From Hemileia vastatrix (Eukaryota; Basidiomycota; Pucciniomycetes; Pucciniales; Zaghouaniaceae), in assembly GCA_030280995.1 (NCBI GenBank), contig JASXTE010000029.1, positions 124,001 to 188,000 of the forward strand: DNA of 64,000 nucleotides, given 5' to 3'. Every line of letters starts with the position of its first letter. Position 1 is the first letter of the stretch. A program made the translations under genes and the position numbers. Shown one piece after another: positions 21,865-33,150 of the stretch. Below the pieces are notes generated by a model. The model was not told where the DNA came from, did no database searches, and saw nothing but the letters and a program-made list of their open reading frames with translations.

Positions 21865-22780
21865 AAAACAAATTAACTCACTAATTTGACTAAAACTTCT
21901 ATATCCCTGATCCGTTTGCAGTTTCATAAAGACTTGAAATAAATGTTGATAAATTTAGCTAACATTGTGAAAATAAACAAGCGAAAATTTCATAAACTTT
22001 TGTGAGTTCACTTGAAGAATGCACATTCTAATTTGTTTGATTGTGAAATGTCTACCAATTTAGGGTGAAATTTGCCCGAGTTCCTGGTTGAATGTTTTAA
22101 ATGTTCCTTTCATCATCCACGGACCCGGTTTAATCTACTTTCTCTACTTTTTATCATCAAACATCGCCAAAAATACACCAATTTATACCCAAAATAATTA
22201 GAGCAAACTGGAAATTCTATTGAAGAAGCTAAAGGATGGAACTGTGCCAAGTTTTCCGTGGGTTTATTTCAACAGCATATTGTTATCTGGTTGACAATAC
22301 TTGCAACAAAAGACACTGTACAGATGAATCAATTGCAAAATGATTTTTTCTGTAAAAACCTCAATGTAAATAAGTAATATCTTGTTTTTCGAGAATCTTA
22401 CAGGCTCAATTAAGCATAGCGTGTAAATTACTCTGTCTACATTAAATGTAATTGATAGTCTGTTTGCCTCACCACTTCATTGTTTGAGCGAATTTTCACT
22501 CTAACTCTCTAACGTCATTTCTTGTCGTCAACTTTATATCCTTCTCATCATAATAAGATTATTACTTAATCAAGGCCATTTCTAACTGCACAACTGCATA
22601 CTTTTGAATCCTCAGCCCACCAACGCAACTGAAACTAAATTTACGAAGATTCAGTGATACTTGAATTGTATGCGGATAGTTGAAGTCATTGATGTCAAAT
22701 AATTGACAGAATTGTTCTGCTATTGAATAAACTATGGTCAATCTAGAAATTTAATTATAAATATTATGTGAAATATCGAA
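21865..22780. other. Intergenic stretch between convergent genes
   Basis: Contains the Virilizer 3' UTR with AATAAA at 21938-21943, then AT-rich sequence to the stop codon of the acyltransferase gene. No gene or repeat of note was seen. Confidence 0.55.
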
Positions 22781-24790
22781 TCAAAAGTTTTTTTGTTTCT
22801 TTTTCTGGCGGTGATTTTGTAGCATGATGTGGGTAAATAGCCTAGTAAAAGGTGCTTCCACCATCAAGTGTAAGATAGAAGCCATTAGAATGCTCATCAT
22901 CACTGTCGCTGGGAAGGTAACTATGAGAACTTGACTTATGCCTGTGAAAGTCAAATTAATCCAGTCGGTGAAGTAAACGATGAAGAAGGGATGAATGATG
23001 TAGTAACAAAACTGAAGTCTGCCCAGGATAGCACACAAGTAGCCAATTGTTGTAATTCTATTCCAGTAGATACTGTTAAGTGACCAAGCCGAGAAATAAT
23101 AGATACGCAGGTGATTGGAAAAAACCAGAACTATTATAGTCAAGAATAACTCGCGAACATAGAGAGGCATGTCAACTTCTGGAAAGACTCTGTTGATTAC
23201 GTAAAGAGCAATTATGACCAGACTGGAGATGAAGATCTTGACGACAGATCGAAAGAGTGTCCATGGAACTCCCTTTGCCAAATCTACACCCAACCAAATG
23301 CCAAAGAGATGAGGCAACATATGAACTGCCGTATGGTAAGATATTTCCATAAAATATCCAGGGTTGACTTTGAAGTAATCGGATGAAGTGTGTAGTTTGT
23401 CAAACATTTCTCGATGACTAAGATAGAAGAAAAATGTTGTAAAGAAGGAGATAAAGCTGTACACACCAATGGCCAACTTTATTCGACTGAGCGACTTGTT
23501 CTTGATGATCAATAAGACCAGTGGGTAGAACAGAATGTACATTTGCATATCAGCTGAAGGCAACCAGTTGATTTTGTTACACATGTTACCGAATGTCACC
23601 CAGTTGGTAAGAAAGAAGATGTCAAACAGTCCAGACTCGAAACAGTTAACTGATGTATTGGCTGCTGACAACTGCATCATCGGTCCACCAATATTCAATT
23701 CAGGCAAAGCAATCAACACACATATGAAAAATATAATGATAGGTACAAGTCGGGCTGCCTTTGCCAGAATATACATCTCGAATGAAACCTTGTTCTTAAT
23801 CATTATCGGGTACCATTTGGACATTGTAGATGCTGATGTGACTAGAATGTTGTAATTGTAAGTGTTGGTAAACTTTGCACTGAGGATACGAGGCCAAATT
23901 GAGTCAACCACTTGTAGTGTTACCTTTTGAACATTGTACTGGTGATGATGGACGATTGCGACTAAGACGTGAGAAGCTGTACCTAATAACATGTGAAAAA
24001 CTTTCATGATGCTGATTATCTCACGTGAATCTTCAGATGGCTTCTTGATTAGTTTTCTGACATTGTGGATCAAGTTAAAGGAGCCCCAGAGACTATGCTG
24101 TTTAAAGTTAAAAAGTGTACAGACAACATTGACCAGAACAACTGAGACGATGAGGATCTTGCAAGACAGCTTGACCAACGAATAAGCTAATGTGTCATTT
24201 TCCTCAGCCTTTTCCACACTGATGACCAAAGGATCAGCCAAATCTTTGATATAATTAGTATTAAATGCACTGTCAATATCAGCAACAGAACAAGTAGACG
24301 GCAGGCAAACGGTAAACAACCAATGAACAAATTGATGTCCAGAGAAAATTTGATGTCTTTTGAGAGCTCTATGAGACAAGTTGGAAACTTTGTACCATTT
24401 TAATGCATCGTCAACTTTCTTGGATGGATGAATTATTTGTATCAAGTGAGCTTTTCCTGTGAAGTTGCCAGTGTTGATCGACTGACATTGTCGATAATCA
24501 CCAAAATCAGGTGGCCAGGCAGATCGAGTGAATGACTCGACCATTAGAACAGCTTCTTCTTTTCTGTCAGAGAGTCCATCGGCGAATTGCTTCAAATGTT
24601 CTTTGCACGAGTGATCGGCGTTAAAATCTTGCTGTCGGACGATTTGATGAATAACTTGACTAAACTGATCGACCCAAGGAACAGAGAAGGCATCGTAAAT
24701 ATCCATGAACTTTGACCATGCTTTGTCGAAAGACAAAACATTTGGCAGATTGGACAGTGTCAAAAGCAGTAGCAACAACTTGAATCGCAT
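22781..24790 (-). CDS. NRF-6-like membrane acyltransferase
   Basis: Member of the nose-resistant-to-fluoxetine family, expanded in arthropods and nematodes. These multi-span proteins combine an extracellular NRF domain with an acyltransferase-3 domain; the C. elegans members affect lipid or drug uptake and yolk transport. Single exon, 669 residues. Signal peptide at 1-20. NRF domain at about 50-190 with spaced cysteines (HSCKEHL, RQCQSI, CLPSTCSVADI). About ten transmembrane helices from residue 205 onward. In the acyltransferase part I see NWVTFGNMCNKINWLPSADM and the usual W-x2-DMQ-like element, then the MLPHLFGIWLG segment. A basic tail (HRQKKKQKNF) could act as an ER retrieval signal. The substrate is unknown. 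Confidence 0.9.
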   Translation of the reverse strand: MRFKLLLLLLTLSNLPNVLSFDKAWSKFMDIYDAFSVPWVDQFSQVIHQIVRQQDFNADHSCKEHLKQFADGLSDRKEEAVLMVESFTRSAWPPDFGDYRQCQSINTGNFTGKAHLIQIIHPSKKVDDALKWYKVSNLSHRALKRHQIFSGHQFVHWLFTVCLPSTCSVADIDSAFNTNYIKDLADPLVISVEKAEENDTLAYSLVKLSCKILIVSVVLVNVVCTLFNFKQHSLWGSFNLIHNVRKLIKKPSEDSREIISIMKVFHMLLGTASHVLVAIVHHHQYNVQKVTLQVVDSIWPRILSAKFTNTYNYNILVTSASTMSKWYPIMIKNKVSFEMYILAKAARLVPIIIFFICVLIALPELNIGGPMMQLSAANTSVNCFESGLFDIFFLTNWVTFGNMCNKINWLPSADMQMYILFYPLVLLIIKNKSLSRIKLAIGVYSFISFFTTFFFYLSHREMFDKLHTSSDYFKVNPGYFMEISYHTAVHMLPHLFGIWLGVDLAKGVPWTLFRSVVKIFISSLVIIALYVINRVFPEVDMPLYVRELFLTIIVLVFSNHLRIYYFSAWSLNSIYWNRITTIGYLCAILGRLQFCYYIIHPFFIVYFTDWINLTFTGISQVLIVTFPATVMMSILMASILHLMVEAPFTRLFTHIMLQNHRQKKKQKNF

Positions 24791-26002
24791 TTCAAGTGTT
24801 TCTCATCAGTTTATCGGACAATCAAATGACTATTCTTTCCGAATGCTCATTGGCACATTTACTTGAAATCGATATTTTATTTTTAAGGTATTTTTATAAC
24901 ATCAGTAACTTTTCAAGGTTCCTCAGCTATTTATTGTCATCAAGGTATACTGGATCATTCAAGGACTCGAATAATCCAAAGTCGCCTCGAGGTGATTACT
25001 TTTGTTAGGTAATTATGAAATCTCTCTGAGCATTGACATCACTAATGGCACTTGTAACCATGTAACTTGTACGTACAAATGAGCGACAAAGAAAATTAAG
25101 ACAGCAAGTTTCTGATGATCACTCGGTATCAGTCTGTCAGGACCTTGAAAAACAAATGGCATATCATGAGAATAATGTTTTAATCTTTAGTCAGTTCACT
25201 GTCCTACTTGTTGAGTGTCGCCACACTTCGAACAACAAGTAAAAATCATCTCGCAAAAAAATCACTTTTAAACTGTAGATTAACTTAAATATCGTCAAAG
25301 ACTGGAGTCCAAACTTATGGACCAGTTAACGATGTTTGTCATTCCCGATTAATGTGATCAGTCAGTTCACCGTAAGTGATATTATATTGAATTATTCATT
25401 GAGAGTCGCACCACTCAATGCATCAGAAAGTTGCATAGATCGAAAAGACGATATTTTAACATGTCTGAAAAAGATAACTCAAATGGTTATCATTTCCTGA
25501 CGAGATAACTAACAAAGGTAAACAAGCGAAAATTTTCTCAAGGACCAGACTGATCAGTTTATCCAATTTGATTAAATAGTTTGGTTCAAATTGTGAATTA
25601 CCTAGTTGTCAAAGTAGAAAGTCGTCGCATTGATTCTGGTTGAACACTCTTCATGTGAGTACAACTTGACAATGAAGCCAACCTTCGATATGTAATTACT
25701 GTAGAATGACATTTGACTAACGAATAATGATAATTGCCCATGTTCAAAGATAAGATTTGATATCATAGAACATTTATGTTTGAAAAACAAGCCTTTTGTT
25801 TGTGTCAATTCAATAAAGAAACGATGACAGTTGCAAATTTGAGCAAAGTTTGCAATTTTTTATCGACAGGGAATCACCAGGATATGAACTTTATGTACTG
25901 AATGTTCAGTTGCAAAACAGCTGCCATGATGTAACCGTCCCTCGTGTTGAGTCGAAATCATCTGATTTGGTGAAATTTATTTTCATGTTTTGCTGATGGA
26001 AA
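24791..26002. other. Intergenic stretch, no gene seen
   Basis: Divergent upstream regions of the acyltransferase and the sulfotransferase. Open frames up to about 70 codons occur on both strands, but none has splice signals or recognisable content. Confidence 0.5.
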
Positions 26003-27127
26003 ATGCAACAGTTTTCACGAATAACACGTTCACCAATTTCATCATTAAGATCAATGTTCATGAGAAATTCATCTTCTGAAGCCAATAGTGGTGAAGTTAA
26101 AAAAATAAGACTCCTCAAACGATTGTTTTCCTTTGGTTTGTTTGGTTCGACTCTTTTGGTAGCATTTGCACTGAAAACGAAGAAACGTCGAGAATGGTCT
26201 CAAATTTTATCTGAAACTACATATATTGGCCCATTTGGCAACTTGGTCCTTCATAATTATAAAACGTGGACATTAACAGATAATGTTTTACGTATAATCA
26301 AATCAATCGAAAAGTTTACTTTTCGAGAAACAGATATTCTACTTATTTCATATCCCAAAACAGGGACAACTTGGTTGCAGGAAATTCTTTGGTTACTCAT
26401 CAACAACCTTGATTATGATTTGGCAAAGAAAAACACGATATTTGAAAGATCACCTTACATTGAATTTCCCACTCCTGGGTTAAAGAGTATTCGACAGATG
26501 AAATCTCCTCGATTGTTAAAATCACACTTACCTCCCGATCTACTTAACCTAGACGGTGGTGATCAAGCTGAGTGTGAACATTGTGATGTTGGAGTACCCA
26601 AAATAATTGCCATAGTCAGAGATCCTCGCGATGTTCTAGTCTCTTATTACTACTTTTGTCGAATGAACAATTTGATAGGATTCACTGGAACTTTTGACGA
26701 GTTCTTTGATAATTTTGTCAAAGATCAAGTACCCTATGGTTCTATAACTCAATTTTACAATTGTCTTTTAAACTTAGCTCAAGATCAGAAATTGTCCAAG
26801 AATTTTCTTGTCATCAAATATGAAGATCTTAAGTCGAATTTTGCAAATGAAGTAGATAAGATTGTTGAATTTCTCTCACTACCACCATTGTCACCAGAAC
26901 AAATGTCACGTTTAAAAGATCACACCAATTTTGAATCTATGGCAATTAATCCATCGGTAAACTACAGTCAAATGGTTTCCCTGGGAATTGCTAAGGAAAA
27001 TGAATCGCCTTTTATGAGGAAAGGAATTGTCGGTGACTGGAAAAATCATCTTAACTCACTTCAAAAAAGACTATTAGATGATAAAATAAATTTGGAAGGA
27101 AATGGAAAATTTTTCGGTTATAAATAA
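26003..27127 (+). CDS. Sulfotransferase with a hydrophobic N-terminal segment
   Basis: PAPS-dependent sulfotransferase of the cytosolic SULT family, which transfers sulfate to hydroxyl groups of small molecules. Single exon, 374 residues against about 290-300 for standard SULTs. The PAPS 5'-phosphosulfate loop YPKTGTTW is at residues 117-124. The conserved LKSHLP block, the 3'-phosphate element AIVRDPRD around residue 206, a KYEDLK segment and the C-terminal RKGIVGDWKNHL motif near residue 339 are all present. The extra N-terminus has basic residues followed by a hydrophobic stretch at 41-57 (LFSFGLFGSTLLVAFAL) that could anchor the enzyme. Alternative starts at Met18 or Met20 would keep that stretch. 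The substrate cannot be predicted. The stop codon overlaps an AATAAA signal. Confidence 0.92.
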   Translation: MQQFSRITRSPISSLRSMFMRNSSSEANSGEVKKIRLLKRLFSFGLFGSTLLVAFALKTKKRREWSQILSETTYIGPFGNLVLHNYKTWTLTDNVLRIIKSIEKFTFRETDILLISYPKTGTTWLQEILWLLINNLDYDLAKKNTIFERSPYIEFPTPGLKSIRQMKSPRLLKSHLPPDLLNLDGGDQAECEHCDVGVPKIIAIVRDPRDVLVSYYYFCRMNNLIGFTGTFDEFFDNFVKDQVPYGSITQFYNCLLNLAQDQKLSKNFLVIKYEDLKSNFANEVDKIVEFLSLPPLSPEQMSRLKDHTNFESMAINPSVNYSQMVSLGIAKENESPFMRKGIVGDWKNHLNSLQKRLLDDKINLEGNGKFFGYK

Positions 27128-27128
27128 A
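27123..27128 (+). terminator. Poly(A) signal overlapping the sulfotransferase stop codon
   Basis: AATAAA includes the TAA stop at 27125-27127. If used, the 3' UTR would be only some 20 bases. The next gene's start codon is less than 300 bases away. Confidence 0.5.
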
Positions 27129-27416
27129 AGTATCAATTTGAACTTGACTATGCATATGTTTGAGACAAAAATGTTTACATTGACCAATCACACACCCAAT
27201 GATGATTGGTTGATTTTGACGAACAGGCTGACATCTATCCTTGATGTGGTAAACTCTCCATTCTCTACTCTTCCCTCGCAGTCCGTCGTTTTCTCTCTAT
27301 CATTGATTCACTGTTCTCTGGTTGTTCAATTGACTTGGTCAAAATCCTCTGCTTACCTGTGGTCATTTTGTCAATAGTGTTCAACAGCTCATCTTAACAC
27401 ACCAGTCAACATCAAC

Positions 27417-29095
27417 ATGACCACAACAGACCGTGAAGACAATGTCACCAAGGCTAAAATGGCCGAACAAGCCGAACGTTATGATGGTAAGTTGAGCAAT
27501 AAGGCAGACAGACCTTTCACGCCCTGTTCCAGTACTCTCTTCTTTCTTTCTCGTCACCTATCTGTCTTTAGCCGGTCACCATGATTGTTTGTTTTAATTG
27601 TTAATTGCATGCAAACCCTCCTCTCTTGTTGGATGTAATACTAGTATGTTAACTCGGGCCAATGAATGATACTACAATGGATATTTCATCCAAGAGGTGT
27701 AATAAGTAGGGTGTCGGTGTTTGAGACAGCGTAACCAGCGTGTGTGTGTGTGTATGTGTGTGTGTGACCATGGAAAATCGCAATACCCTTGCTGTATGTT
27801 AGGGCCGTGTATGACTGGATAAACATGAGCACAATATGCTCTAGTGTTTTTGTATCCACCTGCCATTACTTGACTCTGATGTCACAGTCACACACACATT
27901 CTACAAGAAAGAGAGCAAAGGCGCATCAAATCACATGACTTGTTTATGTATGGTTTGTTTTTACTATTTTGTGATTGCGGCTTTGGTCGTCCTTTCTTTC
28001 CTTCAAATACATGCTGGTTGACATTCTATTCAATTCGCACATCATTTGATCTGCTTGTATTGACTTATTCTATTTACCCCTTTTCACTTGATTACAGAAA
28101 TGGTCGAAGCAATGAAAGAAGTGGCAACAAAGTACTCAGACTTAACCACTGAGGAAAGGAATTTACTTTCAGTAGCATATAAAAATGTTATTGGAGCCAG
28201 GAGGGCGTCGTGGCGAATTATTCAGTCATTGGAAGTGAAAGAAGAACACAAATCTGCTGTCTCACCATCATCTAAATTGCAACTTATCAAGGATTACAAG
28301 GCTAATGTTGAAAAAGAATTGATGGAAATTTGCCGCGATATTCTCAATTTGGTGGACAAAAAATTAATACCAGCTGCATCAGCTGGAGAGTCACAAGTCT
28401 TTTACTACAAGATGTACGTAATGATTACCTTTCAACATCATTCAATTAGCAGTAATTTGTCCTGCAGTACAAATGTTTTCGCATCAAGGACAACATTTAC
28501 GATTGCTAGTTCGATTGCACCGTCAGCTATCTCTCAAGGATGTTTTTCATTTTTGTTTGACCGCCAATCTATCATTTGCTTTGAATTTTTCTAGTTTTTG
28601 TACATTTTTTTTCATTGTTTTATTAATTGATTGTTTGATTATCCCTATTTATCATGTAGGAAGGGTGATTACCATCGATACCTGGCCGAGTTTGCCCAAG
28701 ATCCTGAACGAAAACAATCAGCAGATGATTCGTTGATGGCTTACAAGAATGCATCAGAAATCGCATCTACAGAACTCCCTCCAACTCATCCTATTCGTCT
28801 TGGTTTGGCTTTGAATTTCTCTGTCTTTTATTATGAAATATTGAACTCATCTGAGAAGGCTTGTAAATTGGCCAAAGCTGCATTTGATGATGCCATAGCC
28901 GAATTGGATACACTCTCAGAAGATTCTTACAAAGATTCAACTCTCATCATGCAATTGTTGCGTGACAACCTGACCCTTTGGACCCAAGAAAGCTTCGGAC
29001 CTAGTGAACCTGGTGACTCAAATCCAGGAGAATCAGGTGAAGGCAAGGAAGAAGAAGTTGCCACTACTGACACTAAAGAAGAGCCAGTTCCGTAA
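27417..29095 (+). CDS. 14-3-3epsilon: 14-3-3 protein epsilon
   Basis: Dimeric phosphoserine/phosphothreonine-binding adaptor of the cytosol, acting in Ras/MAPK signalling, cell cycle and many other pathways. Three exons (27417-27486, 28098-28413, 28660-29095) splice in phase to 273 residues; canonical epsilon is 255-262. It has the [18 protein letters not shown] start, the [21 protein letters not shown] signature, the [12 protein letters not shown] groove and the [18 protein letters not shown] and [16 protein letters not shown] blocks. The epsilon assignment rests on the [21 protein letters not shown] version and the diverged N-terminus. The acidic tail ([10 protein letters not shown]...) is longer than usual. 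The first intron (611 bp) contains a GT microsatellite. Confidence 0.96.
27739..27766 (+). repeat. (GT)n microsatellite in intron 1 of 14-3-3 epsilon
   Basis: About 14 GT units with one interrupting TAT step. Confidence 0.85.
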
Positions 29096-30608
29096 TTCTG
29101 GCAACAAATTCTTCACTAATCGAATGTAACACCTGTGGTTTTTATTCACTACTCTCTCTTCTCTCTATCTATTTTTCCCTCTGCCAGCTCCTCTCTTTCT
29201 CTCACACTCACCACACTTTTCCTCGGACATTGTCACTCAACAATTTTATATTATTAATTTTCCATCTCTGTATTGAAGGAAACTTTGAATTCTCATTTTT
29301 GAATTCGTGTTCTCATTCTCTTTTTTTTTCTTTTTCTCTTTCTCTTTTTCTCTTTCTCTTTTTCTCTTTCTCTTTCTCTTCTTGCTTGTCTTACCCCCCA
29401 CTTGAACACTCAATCGAAGTCCATACATAAAAGAAAGAGAAAAGAAGACTCATTAAGTATATCCTGGCAAATAACCCATCTTGCTTGTCTATTTCTTCAT
29501 ATTCTTACCGCTGTAATTGCTATTTATTATCTTATTACTCCAATCCAGTTTTAACAAGTTTCCAATAAGCCAATTCATCACCTTATAAATACATTTCGTG
29601 ACATTTATGTGGTACTTACTCCTCAATCAGCTCAACTTCGGTGTATTTTTTTCCTCTCTCTTTCCCTGTTTGCTCGAACTTATCATTGTACGTTCGAACA
29701 AGTTCTAATCTGTTCCTACCTTATTATTCTGTCTCTTCATCCGCTAAACCAACTGAGTAATTAATCTAAAAGCTGGCGACTCACACCCATCACATAAAAC
29801 ACAACTGTCACATCTACACTCTATACACTCACTTTGTCACTCACTCACTCATTCATTCACAAAGATAATTTCAGGGTACAGTGATTGTTCAGCACATGTA
29901 ACTAAGACAATTTTCACTGTCTATGTTACTCTTTTTATCAAGTCTGAACTTTTTCCTTCCTTGTCACTTCTTTGAACTTATTCTTTCTCGCTTTCTTCGT
30001 GCTTCAAGTGCCGATTTTTGACTTTAACTGGGTAACTGAATAACACAGTAACACAGTAGGACAATAATCTGCCAGCAAGGTGAAGCATTTCCACTCACCG
30101 CTATACCTTAAGCTCATTTCAAGCAAAGTTTATTGAAAAGGATACGATTCTTCGAGTTTACTGTATCTTATCCATTTTTTTACAATAATTATTATGATTC
30201 TTGTTCGATAAGGCAACTTGTGACTGTGAGTTTGGTCACAGTTTGAAAGTAATATATTGACGAATTAATGCTTCAGTAATCTTGCGTGAATCAAATGTTC
30301 AACCTTTTTTCCTTCTCTATTCAATGTTCACTGGATAACAAAAATATAGAAAATGAATCTAATATCGATTGGTAGTCTGTTGTTTTCTTGATTGATTCTG
30401 TGTTGAAGCGCGAATACGAGCTAAATTTAGCTCACAACTGCAAAAGTGGTAGTCCTTAAGCAGGAAATAATGCAAATGGAAATCAAGTTGATTCAATGCG
30501 TAGAATATTACAAATGTTAATCTTGTGCAGTGAAAACCAAGATCGTCATAGTTTTGAGTAAGTTTTTACAAAAACCATCGAAATTTGAAGATTGTATAAA
30601 ATTTACCA
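29096..30608. other. 3' flank of 14-3-3 epsilon and gap to DGCR6
   Basis: Probably a long 3' UTR for 14-3-3 epsilon followed by AT-rich intergenic DNA. Pyrimidine-rich repeats occupy 29140-29385. No supported gene was seen. Confidence 0.5.
29316..29382 (+). repeat. Pyrimidine (CTTTTT/CTCTTT)n tract
   Basis: Sixty-seven bases of almost pure C and T on the + strand in the presumed 14-3-3 3' UTR. Confidence 0.85.
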
Positions 30609-30614
30609 TTTAAT
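30609..30614 (-). terminator. Variant poly(A) signal touching the DGCR6 stop codon
   Basis: ATTAAA on the minus strand begins with the last A of the TGA stop at 30616-30614. No AATAAA was seen nearby. Confidence 0.4.
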
Positions 30615-31265
30615 CAAGTTGACTCATCATCATTTGCGTCATCAAGTTCGATTTTTCTCTCGCTAAGCCGATTGATAAAGTCGATGATGTACATTTGAAG
30701 TTGAATTTCTGTTGGATTGTTGGTTACATAAAATCCTGAAACTCCTGCCTTTTCGAGGGTCGCTTGTTGTTCGCTCACTATTTGGTCCAAATCCATGACT
30801 ATTTTCATGTCACAACGATTAAGTTCTTCAGACGACCTTCGATCAAATTCTCTTAGAATCCTGGACGTTTTTTCACTCGTCGTTAGACCGACGGATTGAT
30901 CTTCTTTTAATCTTTTAGCCAATTCATTTCGTTTTGTCTTCAAGGCATCAGCTGTTTTTTGACGTTTCTCATAAAGCGTTTGCTCAGTTAGTTTTTGAAT
31001 ATCACAGAGACCTTTGACGATCAATCCAACGGTATCTTCAATTAGAGAATTGGCCAAATCCGAAAGCAACTCATAAGGTAATCTTTGTTGATATTTTCTT
31101 TGGAAGAAAACAAAAATTGATGAGCATCAATCATTGACATCTTTAACAAATTCGAAGCTGAACTTACATTGGAAGCTCTGATGACATAGATTGGAGATCC
31201 TTCAATAATTGATAGTGTTTCTCCTGACGTTTTTCTCGACACTCTGGTTCCATCTTTTCATCCAT
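30614..31265 (-). CDS. DGCR6: DGCR6 / gonadal family protein
   Basis: Homologue of vertebrate DGCR6 and Drosophila gonadal (gdl). The molecular function is poorly known; the proteins are small and coiled-coil rich. Two exons (31265-31168 and 31097-30614) splice in phase across a 70-bp intron to 193 residues; human DGCR6 is 220. The conserved RQEKHYQLL, YELLSDLANSLIEDTV, GLCDIQKLTEQTLY, QQATLEKAGVSGFYVTNNP and LQMYIIDFINRL blocks are all present in order. The central part is charged and probably coiled coil. The first in-frame Met is used. The gene stands head to head with a small unknown gene only 92 bp away. Confidence 0.94.
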
Positions 31266-31357
31266 GATTTTGATCGAACACTGAATTTTAGATGAAACCC
31301 TTTGAATTGGAAAATTAGAAAAAAATCCCTGTAGTCTGATAGTCCTGCCATCTAGTT
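31266..31357. promoter_or_regulatory. Very short shared promoter region
   Basis: Ninety-two bases lie between the start codons of DGCR6 (-) and the 91-residue gene (+). This is AT-rich, with no TATA box that I can assign. Confidence 0.4.
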
Positions 31358-31686
31358 ATGAAGATTTACATAGATTCTTTGTGCGAAATTCGTCAAAGAA
31401 CAATCAAAGAATTAGGTGAATATTTCAAGTTGAATCGATGTAACAAACCAGATTACATAGATTTATCGTTAATTCAACTGTTTCGATGTGAAATTTTTTT
31501 TTTTCATCACATCTATTGTTTTCAAATTCAACTAAAACAGGTCATCTTCAGAAGTTATTTGCTGTTTCGGCTTTTTGCTGTCTTGATGACAACATAATTC
31601 ATCATAAAAAGGATGAAAATTCTAACAATCTGAATACTAGTTTCACTGATCATCTAAATATTGACGAAGAATTCTGGACAATTTGA
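31358..31686 (+). CDS. Small hypothetical protein (91 aa, two exons)
   Basis: Exon 1 (31358-31487) and exon 2 (31541-31686) join in phase across a 53-bp intron with a GTGAAA donor, a T-rich tract and an AACAG acceptor. The spliced product begins MKIYIDSLCEIRQRTIKELG, is helical and charged in its first half, has a Cys/Phe-rich middle (FAVSAFCCLDD) and an acidic tail ending EEFWTI. Splicing roughly doubles the protein-like frame, which is the main support. AATAAA at 32032-32037 could end the transcript. I do not recognise the family. The small size, helical build and closeness to DGCR6 would fit a subunit of a complex, but that is a guess. Confidence 0.5.
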
Positions 31687-33070
31687 TCGAATAGACTCGA
31701 GAATTTTTGCTTTCACTAAAAATGCACAAATAGAAAAGTTTTCATCAAAAGGATGGAGCCACGTGCCTCACACGATTAAATCAATCGAATTGGTTTAAGT
31801 CAAATACATCAGCGAATCACACAATTATAAAGGGTATAAATGGTTAGAAATCTTCTATGCGGTGAAAAATTGATCACTCAGTGAAAATAGTCTTCTTGGC
31901 GGTCAGTTGCATCATTATTTAATGACGACCTCTTCACTTTCAAATTAAATGACTGTCATTAGAGTAAAAATGAAAATCTAAATTTGAGCCATAAATCGAG
32001 AATATTTTCCGGCTGTTTTGTCTATTCTGACAATAAAGTACTGTAAAATGAAATTAGAGAAGAAGTCAGTAGCTCGGCGAAGACAACCGTCAGTGAATCG
32101 ACATACAAAATGAATTACAAAGGTCACTCCTTAATTATCTGTCTGATTTGGGTAAATTAACATAATTGCCCAACTTGGGCTGAATCGGACTCTTACTTGG
32201 CATTCTAATCACTTCATTGAAGAAGATGCAATTTTCAGCAAAGTCACCTCGTCATGCATCATAATGATTTTTACCGACTCGATGGTTGAACAGAGAACAA
32301 AATTGAGAAAATAGAAAACTGAGAACTTCCTTCTTTCCCAATTTAATTGTTTGCTCGGATATCACTGCCGTGGTGCTTCGATGAGGGCGATTTCAGTAGA
32401 TTCATCCAAGTTCAAAATATACATTCGACCTGACTGGTAACCAGAGGAACTGATGATGGGAACGAATGATCTGTTTGTACAAAAGTTTACCGAAAATTCT
32501 CCTTATTTTGTCGTTTGACAAAAATTTTCAATCAAAATGCATTCAATTCATGTTTTTAAGAGAATGACAATGTAAACTAAATATCCTTCGAGCACATATT
32601 CAATGAATCTGGCCTAAACCCTTGGTCTGAATAATTGAAAATACATTCCAAGGTTCCAAGAAGAATGCTTTTTTTCTCTGTCTCTGTCTGAATGTCTTTT
32701 TCTTTCTTTTTCTTTCTCCATCTTTTTCCTTTCTCCTTCTCGATCTCATCTCTTCCTTTAAATGTCAATTTAACATGCAAAACCTTCCATTTTTGAGATT
32801 TGCACAATAATAACTTGCGAGGAAATTCAAGTATTTTGATTCTTCTTCCAACTCAGCTCGATTATTTCAATAAAAACCTGAACTCTCGGCCAACCTTGAG
32901 ATAAATGCACTGTTGAAAAAGGTGAAAGAATGTCTCATCTTTTAATTTTTTCCATTTATGCTGTGACAGTAACAATTTACTGTATCATCGAGTGAACAGT
33001 AAAACATTGCAATAAAATTGAGTTTAATTCAATTTGCCCAATTCATCGGAAGGAAGGAAACTGCGTCGAC

Positions 33071-33150
33071 ATATTATATATATTATATATATATTATATA
33101 CATTTATATACATTTATGTACATTTATATACATTTATATACATTTATATA
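33071..33150 (+). repeat. TATATTA run and (CATTTATATA)5 minisatellite
   Basis: A 30-base TA-rich run is followed by five tandem decamers at 33101-33150; the second unit has one change (CATTTATGTA). Confidence 0.9.
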
